Below, one piece after another: positions 56,375 through 64,000 of a DNA stretch of 64,000 bases; the stretch's first letter is position 1; each line of letters opens with the position of its first letter. Under the pieces are notes generated by a model that was not told where the DNA came from, searched no databases, and saw only the letters and a list, made by a program, of their open reading frames with translations. This DNA comes from CAXBDP01 sp041689935 (GTDB lineage: Bacteria > Bacteroidota > Bacteroidia > Cytophagales > Cyclobacteriaceae). Both the position numbers and the translations under genes were made by a program. Location: the NCBI GenBank assembly GCA_041689935.1, contig JBDNFI010000007.1:43059-107058 (forward strand), written 5' to 3'.

Positions 56375-58330
56375 ATGAGCGAAGATAAAAGTAAAAAGCA
56401 ACAGTACTCTGCGGTAAATATCCAAGTACTGGAAGGCCTTGAGGCCGTTCGTAAAAGACCTGCCATGTATATCGGTGATATTGGAGTTAAAGGCTTCCAT
56501 CACCTTGTGTGGGAAGTAGTAGATAACTCCATAGATGAGGCTATGGGAGGCTATTGCGATGAAATATGGGTCGATATTAATGAAGATAACAGTATCACTG
56601 TAAAGGATAACGGGCGTGGCATTCCTGTGGATTTGCACGAAAAAGAGAATAGATCGGCACTAGAAGTAGTAATGACGGTACTGCATGCGGGTGGCAAGTT
56701 CGATAAGGACACGTACAAAGTTTCTGGAGGCTTACACGGTGTGGGTGTGTCATGTGTGAATGCACTATCTACTGACCTCAAGGCGACTGTCCACAGGGAT
56801 GGTAAAATGTACGAGCAAGAATATAAAATTGGTATTCCTCAATATCCTGTACGGGAGGTTGGCGATTCGGATACCACTGGTACGATTATCCAGTTCAAGC
56901 CAGATGCAAGTATATTCATCGTATCTGAATTCAAATATGAAATGATTGCTACTCGAATGAGAGAGCTTTCCTTTCTGAATGCTGGAATCAAAATTCATTT
57001 ACAAGATTTACGTGAGTTCGATGATGATGGCAAGCCTAAAGGCCAAACTTTCTATTCTGAAGGAGGCTTAGTTGAGTTTGTCCAATATCTTGATTCGACT
57101 AGAGAGTCATTAATTGCTTTTCCAATTAGCATCGAAAATGACAATGGCACTACTCCAGTGCAGATTGCCATGAATTACAATACCTCATTCACCGAGAATT
57201 TGGTGTCGTATGTTAATAATATTAACACCGTAGAAGGCGGTACACACGTGTCAGGTTTTCGTAGAGCGATTACACGAACACTTAAAAGCTATGCTGAAAA
57301 GTCTGGCTTGCTGAGAAATGTGAAGTTGGAAATCAACGGAGATGACTTTAGAGAAGGCCTCACAGCGGTCATCTCAGTGAAGGTAGCCGAGCCACAATTT
57401 GAAGGTCAAACGAAAACAAAACTTGGCAACTCAGATGTGATGGGTGCTGTGGATACAGCTGTAGGAGAGACGCTTTATGCTTATTTGGAGGAACATCCGA
57501 AAGAAGCAAAAATCATTGTAGATAAGGTGATTTTGGCTGCTCAAGCAAGACATGCGGCCCGTAAAGCCCGTGAAATGGTGCAGCGTAAAAATGTGCTTTC
57601 GGGTACAGGATTGCCAGGTAAATTGGCCGATTGTGCAGAAAAAGACCCCGCCTTATGTGAATTGTATTTAGTGGAAGGGGATTCTGCGGGAGGATCTGCC
57701 AAGCAAGGTCGTCATCGTAATTTCCAAGCTATTTTGCCATTAAGAGGTAAAATTCTCAATGTGGAAAAAGCGCAAGAGCACAGAATATACGACAACGAAG
57801 AAATCAAAAATATGATTACAGCCTTGGGCGTGTCTTTCGGAAGGGAAGATGATGCAAAAGGCTTGAATATGGATAAGCTTCGCTACCATAAAGTGGTCAT
57901 CATGACCGATGCGGACGTTGATGGTAGTCACATCCGTACATTGATTTTGACGTTCTTCTTCCGCTATATGCGTGATCTTATCGATAAAGGATATTTGTAT
58001 ATCGCCCTGCCTCCATTATATCTTTTGAAAAGAGGTAAAACAGAACGATACGTTTATACTGAAGAAGAAAAAGCAAGAGCTGTCAGAGAAATGGCTAAGG
58101 ACGGGAAAGAAGAGTCTATTCATCAGCAGCGTTATAAAGGTTTGGGTGAAATGAATCCAGAGCAATTATGGTCTACAACCATGAACCCTGCTACCAGAAC
58201 TCTAAAGCAAGTGACCATTGATTCTGCTGCCGAAGCGGATCACTTATTCTCAATGCTTATGGGAGATGAAGTCGCTCCTCGCAGAGAGTTTATCGAGAAG
58301 AATGCTCGATATGCTAAAGTAGATGTATAA
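56375..58330 (+). CDS. gyrB: DNA gyrase subunit B
   Basis: The ATPase/TOPRIM subunit of gyrase, which introduces negative supercoils. The 651 residues have the GHKL ATPase (VRKRPAMYIGDIG, EVVDNSIDEAMGG, KDNGRGIPV, GGLHGVGVSCVNAL), the transducer, and the TOPRIM part with EGDSAGGSAKQGRHRN and the metal-binding DADVDGSHIRTL. The C-terminal GEMNPEQLW block is standard. ParE is possible by family, but the start and length favour GyrB. dnaA lies some 30 kb away and gyrA is not adjacent. The ATG at 56375 (MSEDKSK) is the family start. Confidence 0.93.
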   Translation: MSEDKSKKQQYSAVNIQVLEGLEAVRKRPAMYIGDIGVKGFHHLVWEVVDNSIDEAMGGYCDEIWVDINEDNSITVKDNGRGIPVDLHEKENRSALEVVMTVLHAGGKFDKDTYKVSGGLHGVGVSCVNALSTDLKATVHRDGKMYEQEYKIGIPQYPVREVGDSDTTGTIIQFKPDASIFIVSEFKYEMIATRMRELSFLNAGIKIHLQDLREFDDDGKPKGQTFYSEGGLVEFVQYLDSTRESLIAFPISIENDNGTTPVQIAMNYNTSFTENLVSYVNNINTVEGGTHVSGFRRAITRTLKSYAEKSGLLRNVKLEINGDDFREGLTAVISVKVAEPQFEGQTKTKLGNSDVMGAVDTAVGETLYAYLEEHPKEAKIIVDKVILAAQARHAARKAREMVQRKNVLSGTGLPGKLADCAEKDPALCELYLVEGDSAGGSAKQGRHRNFQAILPLRGKILNVEKAQEHRIYDNEEIKNMITALGVSFGREDDAKGLNMDKLRYHKVVIMTDADVDGSHIRTLILTFFFRYMRDLIDKGYLYIALPPLYLLKRGKTERYVYTEEEKARAVREMAKDGKEESIHQQRYKGLGEMNPEQLWSTTMNPATRTLKQVTIDSAAEADHLFSMLMGDEVAPRREFIEKNARYAKVDV

Positions 58331-58346
58331 TAATTATTGATTTTTA

Positions 58347-58400
58347 AATCCATCATTTAGATTCTTGCAGAACGAAAAGCAAAAATTTGAATGATGGATT
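58347..58400. repeat. Inverted repeat between gyrB and ppk1
   Basis: Perfect 11-base arms AATCCATCATT (58347-58357) and AATGATGGATT (58390-58400) are separated by 32 bases. It could fold as a long-loop hairpin that ends gyrB transcripts or acts in the ppk1 leader. Only a short T-run follows. Confidence 0.4.
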
Positions 58401-58446
58401 GTTTATGAAACTTCCGATCTTTTTCTAGAATCTAATTGCTATAGAC

Positions 58447-60627
58447 ATGACAGCTTTTAAGGATAAGTCACTAACACTCATTGAGCAAAGTAGCCTGATA
58501 AGCAGAGATTTAAGTTGGCTAAAATTCAACCAGCGTGTGTTGGATCAAGCACGTAATGGCGAGCGAACCCTTTTCGATCGCTTAAAATTCTTGGCAATTA
58601 CATCGTCCAATCTAGATGAGTTTTTTCAAATACGTCTAGGCAGTTTGTACAACTACTTAGACTATGGAAAAGAGCGGATTGATTATTCAGGACTTAGAGA
58701 AATACCTTTCAGAAAGAAATTACTTGAAGAATCTCAGAATTTTGCACACAAGCAAAACGATTACTTTAGAAAAACCTTAAGGCCATTATTTTCTCAAAAT
58801 GGTTTTCAAATATTACATCCTAGAGACCTCAATGATGAGGAAAAGGATAAAGTAGAAAATTACTTCAAAAAGACGATTTACCCAATGCTCACTCCGATGG
58901 TGTATGACTCATACCATACATTTCCGGTGCTTATGAATAGCATTATCATATTGGCAGTGGTTTCTCGGATTCCTCACGAATCAATGGAGAATAAGAAATT
59001 GTCATTCGTTCAAATTCCTCAAAATATTCCTCGATTCTTCACTCTTGAGCGGGAGGATAAATTGGTTTTTGTTCCCATAGAAGATATTATCCAAAGTCAT
59101 ATTCACTGGCTATTTCGGAATATTGAAATATTGTCTGCAGATGCTTTTAGAATCATTCGAAACGGTGATTTCACTTTGGAAGAAAGTGATGATATAGAAG
59201 CTAATTTTTTGGAAGAACTACGCGCCAAATTAAAGACTCGCAAGACAGGTCGAGTAGTTCGTTTGGAAGTAAGCGATCATTTCAATTCCTGGGTATTGAA
59301 AGTGCTTAAAAGTCGTTGGATGCTCGAAGACGATAATGTTTTCAGAGTTCCAAAAGATAGTATTTTTGATTTCAATGGATTGATGCAGATAGTTGGACAT
59401 CACGATTTTAGTGATAGTGTGAGTACTTTGCCAAAGCAGGTGCCACCGCTAAGCTACCCATCCGACTCTGAGGATATTTATGATGTGCTTCACGATCAAG
59501 ATGTATTGCTTCATCATCCATACAATAGCATAGAACCCGTCCTGAATTTGCTTGAAAAGGCTGCTGAGGATCCAAATGTATTAGCAATAAAGATGACGAT
59601 TTATCGTCTGGCCAAATCCTCAAGAGTAACGGAAGCGTTATTGAAAGCTGCTGAAAATGGTATTCACGTTTCAGTACTTTTTGAAGTAAAGGCTCGGTTC
59701 GATGAGGAGAATAATATGCGGGAGGCCAAAAAATTGCAAAAAGCTGGTTGTTTTGTGATTTATGGCTTTGGCAACTATAAGACGCACACCAAATTGATGA
59801 TGATTGTACGGAAAGAGGAAGAGAAAATCACTCGTTATGTCCATTTATCCAGCGGGAATTACAATGAGAAGACTGCCAATTTATACACTGATTTAGGTTT
59901 ACTCACAACCAATGAAACGTATGCAAATGATGTTTCTGAGTTCTTCAACGTAATCACAGGCCACTCAATTCCAAGTCAGTACGATTTATTGATTACATCA
60001 CCACGTGACATGCGTCAGCAGTTGATTTCCCTAATTCAAAAGGAGGCCGAAAATGCTAAAAATGGGTTGCCAAGTGGTATTGTCTTTAAGCTAAATTCAC
60101 TTGAAGATAGCGAAACTATAGAGGAGCTATACAAGGCTAGTCAAGCAGGTGTCTCTATCAAATTAATCGTGAGAGGAATTTGCTGTTTAAGGCCTGGGCG
60201 GGTTGGCTTGAGTGAGAATATTTCGGTGATTTCGATTGTAGGTGATTTTCTTGAGCATTCCAGAATTTTCTATTTCCATAATAATGCAGCTCCGTTGGTG
60301 TATACTGGCAGTGCCGACGCAATGGTAAGGTCATTCGACCGTAGAGTTGAGTCCTTGTTTAGTATCATTGATCCAATGCTCAAGCAGCAGATTATTAACT
60401 TATTGCATTTCAATTTGAAGGACAATGTCAATGCATATATCTTGAAGGAAGATGGTAATTATAGTAAAAAAATACTAGGTGGTCATGTACCATTCAATGT
60501 ACATAAGGAATTCTTCAAAGTAAAAATTGCAGAAATCTATAAGGCAAAACTGTTTGCAGATAAGGTTGATGCACCAAAGGTTGCTGTAAGAAACTTAGAA
60601 GAGCAGAGGAATGATTTGGAGCCTTAG
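58447..60627 (+). CDS. ppk1: Polyphosphate kinase
   Basis: Polymerises the gamma phosphate of ATP into polyphosphate. The 726-residue protein has all four domains: SRDLSWLKFNQRVL...SSNLDEFFQIR at the N-terminus (ATP site), and two phospholipase-D-like C domains with HPYNSIEPVLNLLEKAAEDPNVLAIKMTIYR, KTHTKLMMIVRKEE (autophosphorylated His) and LSSGNYNEKTANLYTD, then RGICCLRPGR. It is the common PPK1 form. No exopolyphosphatase gene is adjacent. Confidence 0.95.
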   Translation: MTAFKDKSLTLIEQSSLISRDLSWLKFNQRVLDQARNGERTLFDRLKFLAITSSNLDEFFQIRLGSLYNYLDYGKERIDYSGLREIPFRKKLLEESQNFAHKQNDYFRKTLRPLFSQNGFQILHPRDLNDEEKDKVENYFKKTIYPMLTPMVYDSYHTFPVLMNSIIILAVVSRIPHESMENKKLSFVQIPQNIPRFFTLEREDKLVFVPIEDIIQSHIHWLFRNIEILSADAFRIIRNGDFTLEESDDIEANFLEELRAKLKTRKTGRVVRLEVSDHFNSWVLKVLKSRWMLEDDNVFRVPKDSIFDFNGLMQIVGHHDFSDSVSTLPKQVPPLSYPSDSEDIYDVLHDQDVLLHHPYNSIEPVLNLLEKAAEDPNVLAIKMTIYRLAKSSRVTEALLKAAENGIHVSVLFEVKARFDEENNMREAKKLQKAGCFVIYGFGNYKTHTKLMMIVRKEEEKITRYVHLSSGNYNEKTANLYTDLGLLTTNETYANDVSEFFNVITGHSIPSQYDLLITSPRDMRQQLISLIQKEAENAKNGLPSGIVFKLNSLEDSETIEELYKASQAGVSIKLIVRGICCLRPGRVGLSENISVISIVGDFLEHSRIFYFHNNAAPLVYTGSADAMVRSFDRRVESLFSIIDPMLKQQIINLLHFNLKDNVNAYILKEDGNYSKKILGGHVPFNVHKEFFKVKIAEIYKAKLFADKVDAPKVAVRNLEEQRNDLEP

Positions 60628-60680
60628 GACCCTCAGTACTTTTCCATTATAAATATTTATCGTATTCCATATTGGAATTA

Positions 60681-63600
60681 TTAGCCAATCAACAATTTTG
60701 CTGCATTTTTCCATAAATAATGAGGTAAGGGCTCATTCAATTCCCATTTGATATTCATAGGTTTGGAACCATAATGTTCTTTTAAGTTACCTTCACCAAC
60801 AAATACATAGCCCATAGTATTGTTGAATTCATCCTTGGCCTTTTCTCGGACGAATAAAAGGATTCTTGTTTTGGTGTCTTTATGGCTAATATATGACACA
60901 CCTTTTGGAGTGTCTGGGCCAGCAGAGTTTTGACTTTGCCAATGAAATAAGAATTCATTGATAGCGTAATCATCATACATTGTGGTGGGAGAGAAATTTT
61001 CCTCTGATTTAATCAAGTTGATAAAAAGTAACTCAGTATTGAGGGAATTGCTTTTAGCAACACCTTCTCTACTACTAGACTTCCTTTTGAAAGTACTGAA
61101 ACCAAATGCTGCTAATATTTGGTCTCTTGTATATCTAGCATGGATTTTAAGAGGCTGATCATAAGGTAATTTATAGTCAATTTCTTTGAAATCAATCTGA
61201 TCAATCAATATTTCAAGGACTTCAATTATTTCATTTACAAAAACCTTGTTTTTACCTATTTCCCGAATACTTTCCTCAAGTGATTCAAATCCTGCTGCAG
61301 ACTGCCAAATATCATAATGCAACATCAAAAGCATTTTTTGTTCAATTTCATCTAATGGTGAAGGGGAAACTTTGAAATGATTTTTTGCTAGCTTAAGAAT
61401 GAATTGAAAATAACTAAATGATTTAGTCGAAAACCACTTATTTTTTATTGCTGAAACTATTTCCTTTTCATGTAGATTATCAAAACTTTCTATTTCTCCT
61501 GCTAATTGGCAAAGACGCTTCCAACTACCTCGTTTGTAAATAGATTGAATTGGAATGGAATTGAAATAAAGAAAATTCTTAAGAGTGAGCGGGAGGGTTG
61601 TTTGATGTTTGAAATTTCTAATTTTCACAACAAGATGTGATCTACTTAAATTTGTAGCCGATTTTATGTTTTCTAAAATGACCTCTTTCGCTTTCTTTTC
61701 TAGAACTATTGAACAGCCTAAGGGCAAATGAGGGAAATTGTCTTCGATCTCTTTATGAACAGTTGTTGAAGTTTTTCCGATTAAGGCTCTAAATTTATTT
61801 TCAAAATTATATTCTGCTCGGGCATTTCCAACAAAATCTAAAACAGTTAAACAGTCTTTATCTTCTGCTAAGCGTAAACCTCTTCCAAGCTGCTGGAGAA
61901 AAATTGTTAAACTTTCGGTTGGCCTTAAAAATAGTACTGTGTCTATTTCTGGTATATCCACTCCTTCATTAAAAATATCAACAACAAACAAATAGTTGAT
62001 TTCCTTCTTCAATAACTGCTGCTTTACCTTTTCCCGATTTTGAGTATTTTCGCTTGTGAGGTAATCTGCTTTAAACCCTTTCAATAAAAATTTCTCTGCC
62101 ATAAAACGAGCGTGATCAATAGAAGCACAAAAACCAATGGTTCTATTATCATGGATGTCTTTGGTGTATTTATTTAGCGCGTCCATTATTTCACCCACTC
62201 TTCTATCGTTTGCAGTGTATATGTCTGATAGTTGACTTGAAACATACCTCCCGCGTTCCCAAGCAACACTAGTCAGGTCAATGCTATCTGTGATTCCAAA
62301 GTATTGAAAAGGACATAGCAATTTTCTATTAAGAGCTTCAGGTAACCTTATTTCAGCTGCGATGTGATCATCGAACCCTTTCAAAATATCTACATCATCC
62401 ATTCGATCAGGAGTTGCAGTAAGTCCTAACAATACCTTTGGCCTGAAATAATTAATTAATGTTTGGTAGGTTTTAGCTGGGACATGATGGCATTCGTCAA
62501 ACACAACATAATCGAAATATTCAGGTGAGAGATTCAATGAATCCAATTGGTTATTGAGAGATTGTACAGAGGCAAAAACATATTCATAATTTGAAGGAGC
62601 TAAGCCATCTACCCACAATTCTCCGAAATTGTTGTCTCTTAAAATACCTCTGTAAGCAATTAGCGATTGCACTAGAATTTCCTTTCTGTGAGCGAGGAAT
62701 AATAGCTTAGCTGATTTATTTTCTTTCCGAAATCTCTTGTAATCAAATGCAGAAATAATCGTCTTTCCCGTTCCTGTAGCTGCAACAATTAAATTTCTAA
62801 AACGATTATGAATTATTCTTTCAACTTCGAGCTTTTCCAAAATTTCTGATTGAAAAGGAAATGGTTTGATATCAAAAAAGGAGTTGCTTAGCTCTGGTAG
62901 CTTTTGGTTTTTCCCATGATTCAGGGCTAAAACTAGCTTTTCTTTATGAATATCATCATCAAAAATTTCAAAATCATCGCTTTGCCAATATGCGTCAAAA
63001 GTCTTTTGAAACTTATCTATTATATGACTAACCTCTCTAGTGGTAATTTTGATATTCCATTCTAAACCATCAGTGAGGGCAGATCGTGAAAAATTGGAAG
63101 ATCCAATATAGCCAGTGTGGAAACCAGTTTTTCTATGAAATAGATACGCTTTCGCATGCAATCTTTCATTCCCAGTATTATAGGATATTTTTAGAGTAGC
63201 GTTATCTAATTTTGAAAGCAATTGAATAGCCTTGTAATCTGAAGCACCCATGTAAGTTGTAGTAATTACTCTTAGTTGCCCACCTCTTTTTGTGAATTCT
63301 ACAAGTTCTCTTTCAAGAATAATGATTCCCTTGAATTTTATAAAGGAAACTAACAAGTCAATCCTATCTGCTGACAAAATCTCTTTTTTTAATTCACTTA
63401 GGAGAGATAATCCTACATTGCCGCCAGTGAATAATTCGCTATGCGTTAACCTAGTATAAGGTGTAATTTCTTTTAAATGTAAATCGAAGTTTGAAAAGTG
63501 AGCATCGATTTTTGTGAAAACAGCTTTTAAAATCTCACCTTCAGCCTCTATCAAATCTTGCTCAAAGTCTTCTCTTTTAAGCTCATCTTTTAAGAATAGA

Positions 63601-63821
63601 ATAATCTTGTTAGCAATTTCGATTTGGATTTCTAATTGATTTTCACCTCTTACATACCCTAGTGCTTGCTTTATTGTACGAGATAAATGCTGTGATAGTA
63701 GGCTTGAAGCTTCCTCCTTGTCTATTGTAACTTTATTGATATAATATGCATTTTTATCAAGCTCATTTATTTTTTGAGAGACTAATTGGGTTACCAAATC
63801 TTCATAAATGCCTTGATTCAT
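60681..63821 (-). CDS. PLD-nuclease / SF2 helicase / DUF3427 fusion protein
   Basis: A 1046-residue multidomain protein. Residues about 130-280 form a phospholipase-D-type nuclease with one HKD site (HAKAYLFH, His about 222, then GYIGSSNFSRSAL). Residues about 325-700 are a superfamily 2 helicase: Walker A AATGTGKT (Lys about 353), DECH box (Asp about 442), LTATPDRMDD and motif VI QQLGRGLRLAEDK. The C-terminal part includes LDFVGNARAEYNFENKFRALI, the start of DUF3427. Such COG3886-SSL2-DUF3427 fusions are widespread and often lie in variable, defence-like regions. The function is not known. A palindrome lies about 100 bases upstream. Confidence 0.9.
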   Translation of the reverse strand: MNQGIYEDLVTQLVSQKINELDKNAYYINKVTIDKEEASSLLSQHLSRTIKQALGYVRGENQLEIQIEIANKIILFLKDELKREDFEQDLIEAEGEILKAVFTKIDAHFSNFDLHLKEITPYTRLTHSELFTGGNVGLSLLSELKKEILSADRIDLLVSFIKFKGIIILERELVEFTKRGGQLRVITTTYMGASDYKAIQLLSKLDNATLKISYNTGNERLHAKAYLFHRKTGFHTGYIGSSNFSRSALTDGLEWNIKITTREVSHIIDKFQKTFDAYWQSDDFEIFDDDIHKEKLVLALNHGKNQKLPELSNSFFDIKPFPFQSEILEKLEVERIIHNRFRNLIVAATGTGKTIISAFDYKRFRKENKSAKLLFLAHRKEILVQSLIAYRGILRDNNFGELWVDGLAPSNYEYVFASVQSLNNQLDSLNLSPEYFDYVVFDECHHVPAKTYQTLINYFRPKVLLGLTATPDRMDDVDILKGFDDHIAAEIRLPEALNRKLLCPFQYFGITDSIDLTSVAWERGRYVSSQLSDIYTANDRRVGEIMDALNKYTKDIHDNRTIGFCASIDHARFMAEKFLLKGFKADYLTSENTQNREKVKQQLLKKEINYLFVVDIFNEGVDIPEIDTVLFLRPTESLTIFLQQLGRGLRLAEDKDCLTVLDFVGNARAEYNFENKFRALIGKTSTTVHKEIEDNFPHLPLGCSIVLEKKAKEVILENIKSATNLSRSHLVVKIRNFKHQTTLPLTLKNFLYFNSIPIQSIYKRGSWKRLCQLAGEIESFDNLHEKEIVSAIKNKWFSTKSFSYFQFILKLAKNHFKVSPSPLDEIEQKMLLMLHYDIWQSAAGFESLEESIREIGKNKVFVNEIIEVLEILIDQIDFKEIDYKLPYDQPLKIHARYTRDQILAAFGFSTFKRKSSSREGVAKSNSLNTELLFINLIKSEENFSPTTMYDDYAINEFLFHWQSQNSAGPDTPKGVSYISHKDTKTRILLFVREKAKDEFNNTMGYVFVGEGNLKEHYGSKPMNIKWELNEPLPHYLWKNAAKLLIG

Positions 63822-64000
63822 AGTTATCCTAAAGGTTGTTGTAATAGAACATAATTACTTACTACCCGTTGGGTGAAATTACTTAGGCTGTTAAACGATG
63901 AAATAAAACAGGAATGATATTGGTCAAGATACTGAAATTCAGTATCTTGAAGTCGCAAAACAAGCCAATATCGATGTCAAATATACTCAATAATTATTTA
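63822..64000. other. Right-edge region with long palindrome and open frame
   Basis: A 25-base near-perfect palindrome (12-base arms CAAGATACTGAA / TTCAGTATCTTG around one A, 63925-63949) is flanked by an outer pair GATATTGG (63916-63923) and CCAATATC (63965-63972). A plus-strand frame from ATG 63914 runs open to the window end and could be the start of a gene. The arrangement resembles the end of a mobile element or an operator. It cannot be decided from the fragment. Confidence 0.5.

Larger units (their letters stand above)
46..62254. repeat. Dispersed octamer GCGGGAGG / CCTCCCGC, about 40 copies
   Basis: By eye, 22 copies on the plus strand (first bases 46, 1757, 7483, 10890, 13706, 16395, 20777, 25013, 27917, 32147, 35545, 41213, 42916, 45496, 50219, 51227, 54253, 55068, 57686, 59049, 59718, 61589) and 18 as the complement (389, 14241, 15574, 19549, 22581, 25786, 28650, 29163, 31203, 34266, 37395, 41069, 45679, 47905, 50432, 53308, 55468, 62247). 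At roughly 40 percent GC, fewer than one would be expected. All but about one lie inside genes. They are read in all three frames (Ala-Gly-Gly, x-Gly-Arg, Arg-Glu; or Pro-Pro-Ala, Ser-Arg, Leu-Pro), so the protein does not explain them. Roughly two thirds point with the gene they lie in. Confidence 0.85.

Noticed and set aside
46..62254. GCGGGAGG as ribosome binding sites, because it contains GGAGG
   Set aside because: Copies lie deep inside genes and on both strands, only one or two are near a start codon, and Bacteroidota genes here show little Shine-Dalgarno use.
1..64000. CRISPR arrays, tRNA or rRNA genes
   Set aside because: No regularly spaced direct repeats and no cloverleaf or rRNA-like segments were seen in the intergenic spaces.

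Overview
The window looks like a chromosomal segment of a Bacteroidota bacterium, probably order Cytophagales. Evidence: an AT-rich genome with few visible Shine-Dalgarno sites, a few TAnnTTTG-type promoter elements, the typical neighbour set bamD / rpoZ (omega) / coaBC / DUF4835 / recN, OstA-like and PorT-type envelope proteins, a two-subunit methylmalonyl-CoA mutase, and a DNA polymerase III alpha carrying an N-terminal proofreading exonuclease. The genus is not established. No rRNA, tRNA, CRISPR array or complete insertion sequence was recognised.

Layout. 1-6.5 kb: end of a GT2 glycosyltransferase, a TPR sensor histidine kinase broken by a one-base frameshift, cardiolipin synthase, a small outer-membrane barrel, a DinB-fold protein and a DUF3127 protein with an SSB-like tail. 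6.5-12.2 kb: an ABC-F ATPase, then a tight three-gene operon (di-haem peroxidase / MbnP-like lipoprotein / di-haem peroxidase), and a convergent alpha/beta hydrolase. 12.3-19.5 kb: glycerol kinase, a large unknown membrane-anchored protein, an MscS channel and a cystathionine gamma-synthase family enzyme. 19.5-26.4 kb, minus strand: a Tat-type exported PLP enzyme, a CPBP protease and mutB-mutA. 26.6-35.2 kb: dnaA, then thioredoxin, dnaE, rsmG, an ECF sigma factor and a membrane glycosyltransferase. 35.3-38.5 kb: tgt, an LptF/G permease and an EamA transporter. 38.5-49.6 kb, minus strand: ispE, fabI, htpX-like, lemA, a methyltransferase, recN, DUF4835, coaBC, rpoZ, bamD and ostA-like. 49.7-60.6 kb: tilS, a cNMP-binding protein, mdh, a second dnaE on the minus strand, a CoA-binding protein, gyrB and ppk1. 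60.7-63.8 kb: a large PLD-helicase-DUF3427 protein, preceded by a long palindrome at the window's right edge.

Most of this is housekeeping: replication and repair (dnaA, dnaE, dnaE2, recN, gyrB), envelope biogenesis (ostA-like, bamD, lptG-like, cls, fabI) and central metabolism. The strongest unexplained signal is not a gene. The asymmetric octamer GCGGGAGG (complement CCTCCCGC) occurs about 40 times by eye, spread over the whole window on both strands and falling in different reading frames inside unrelated genes. That pattern points to selection on the DNA word itself, as for recombination hotspot (Chi-like) or DNA-uptake sequences. Other points of note are the MbnH/MbnP-like cassette, a tRNA-guanine transglycosylase without its zinc ligands, and the PLD-helicase.
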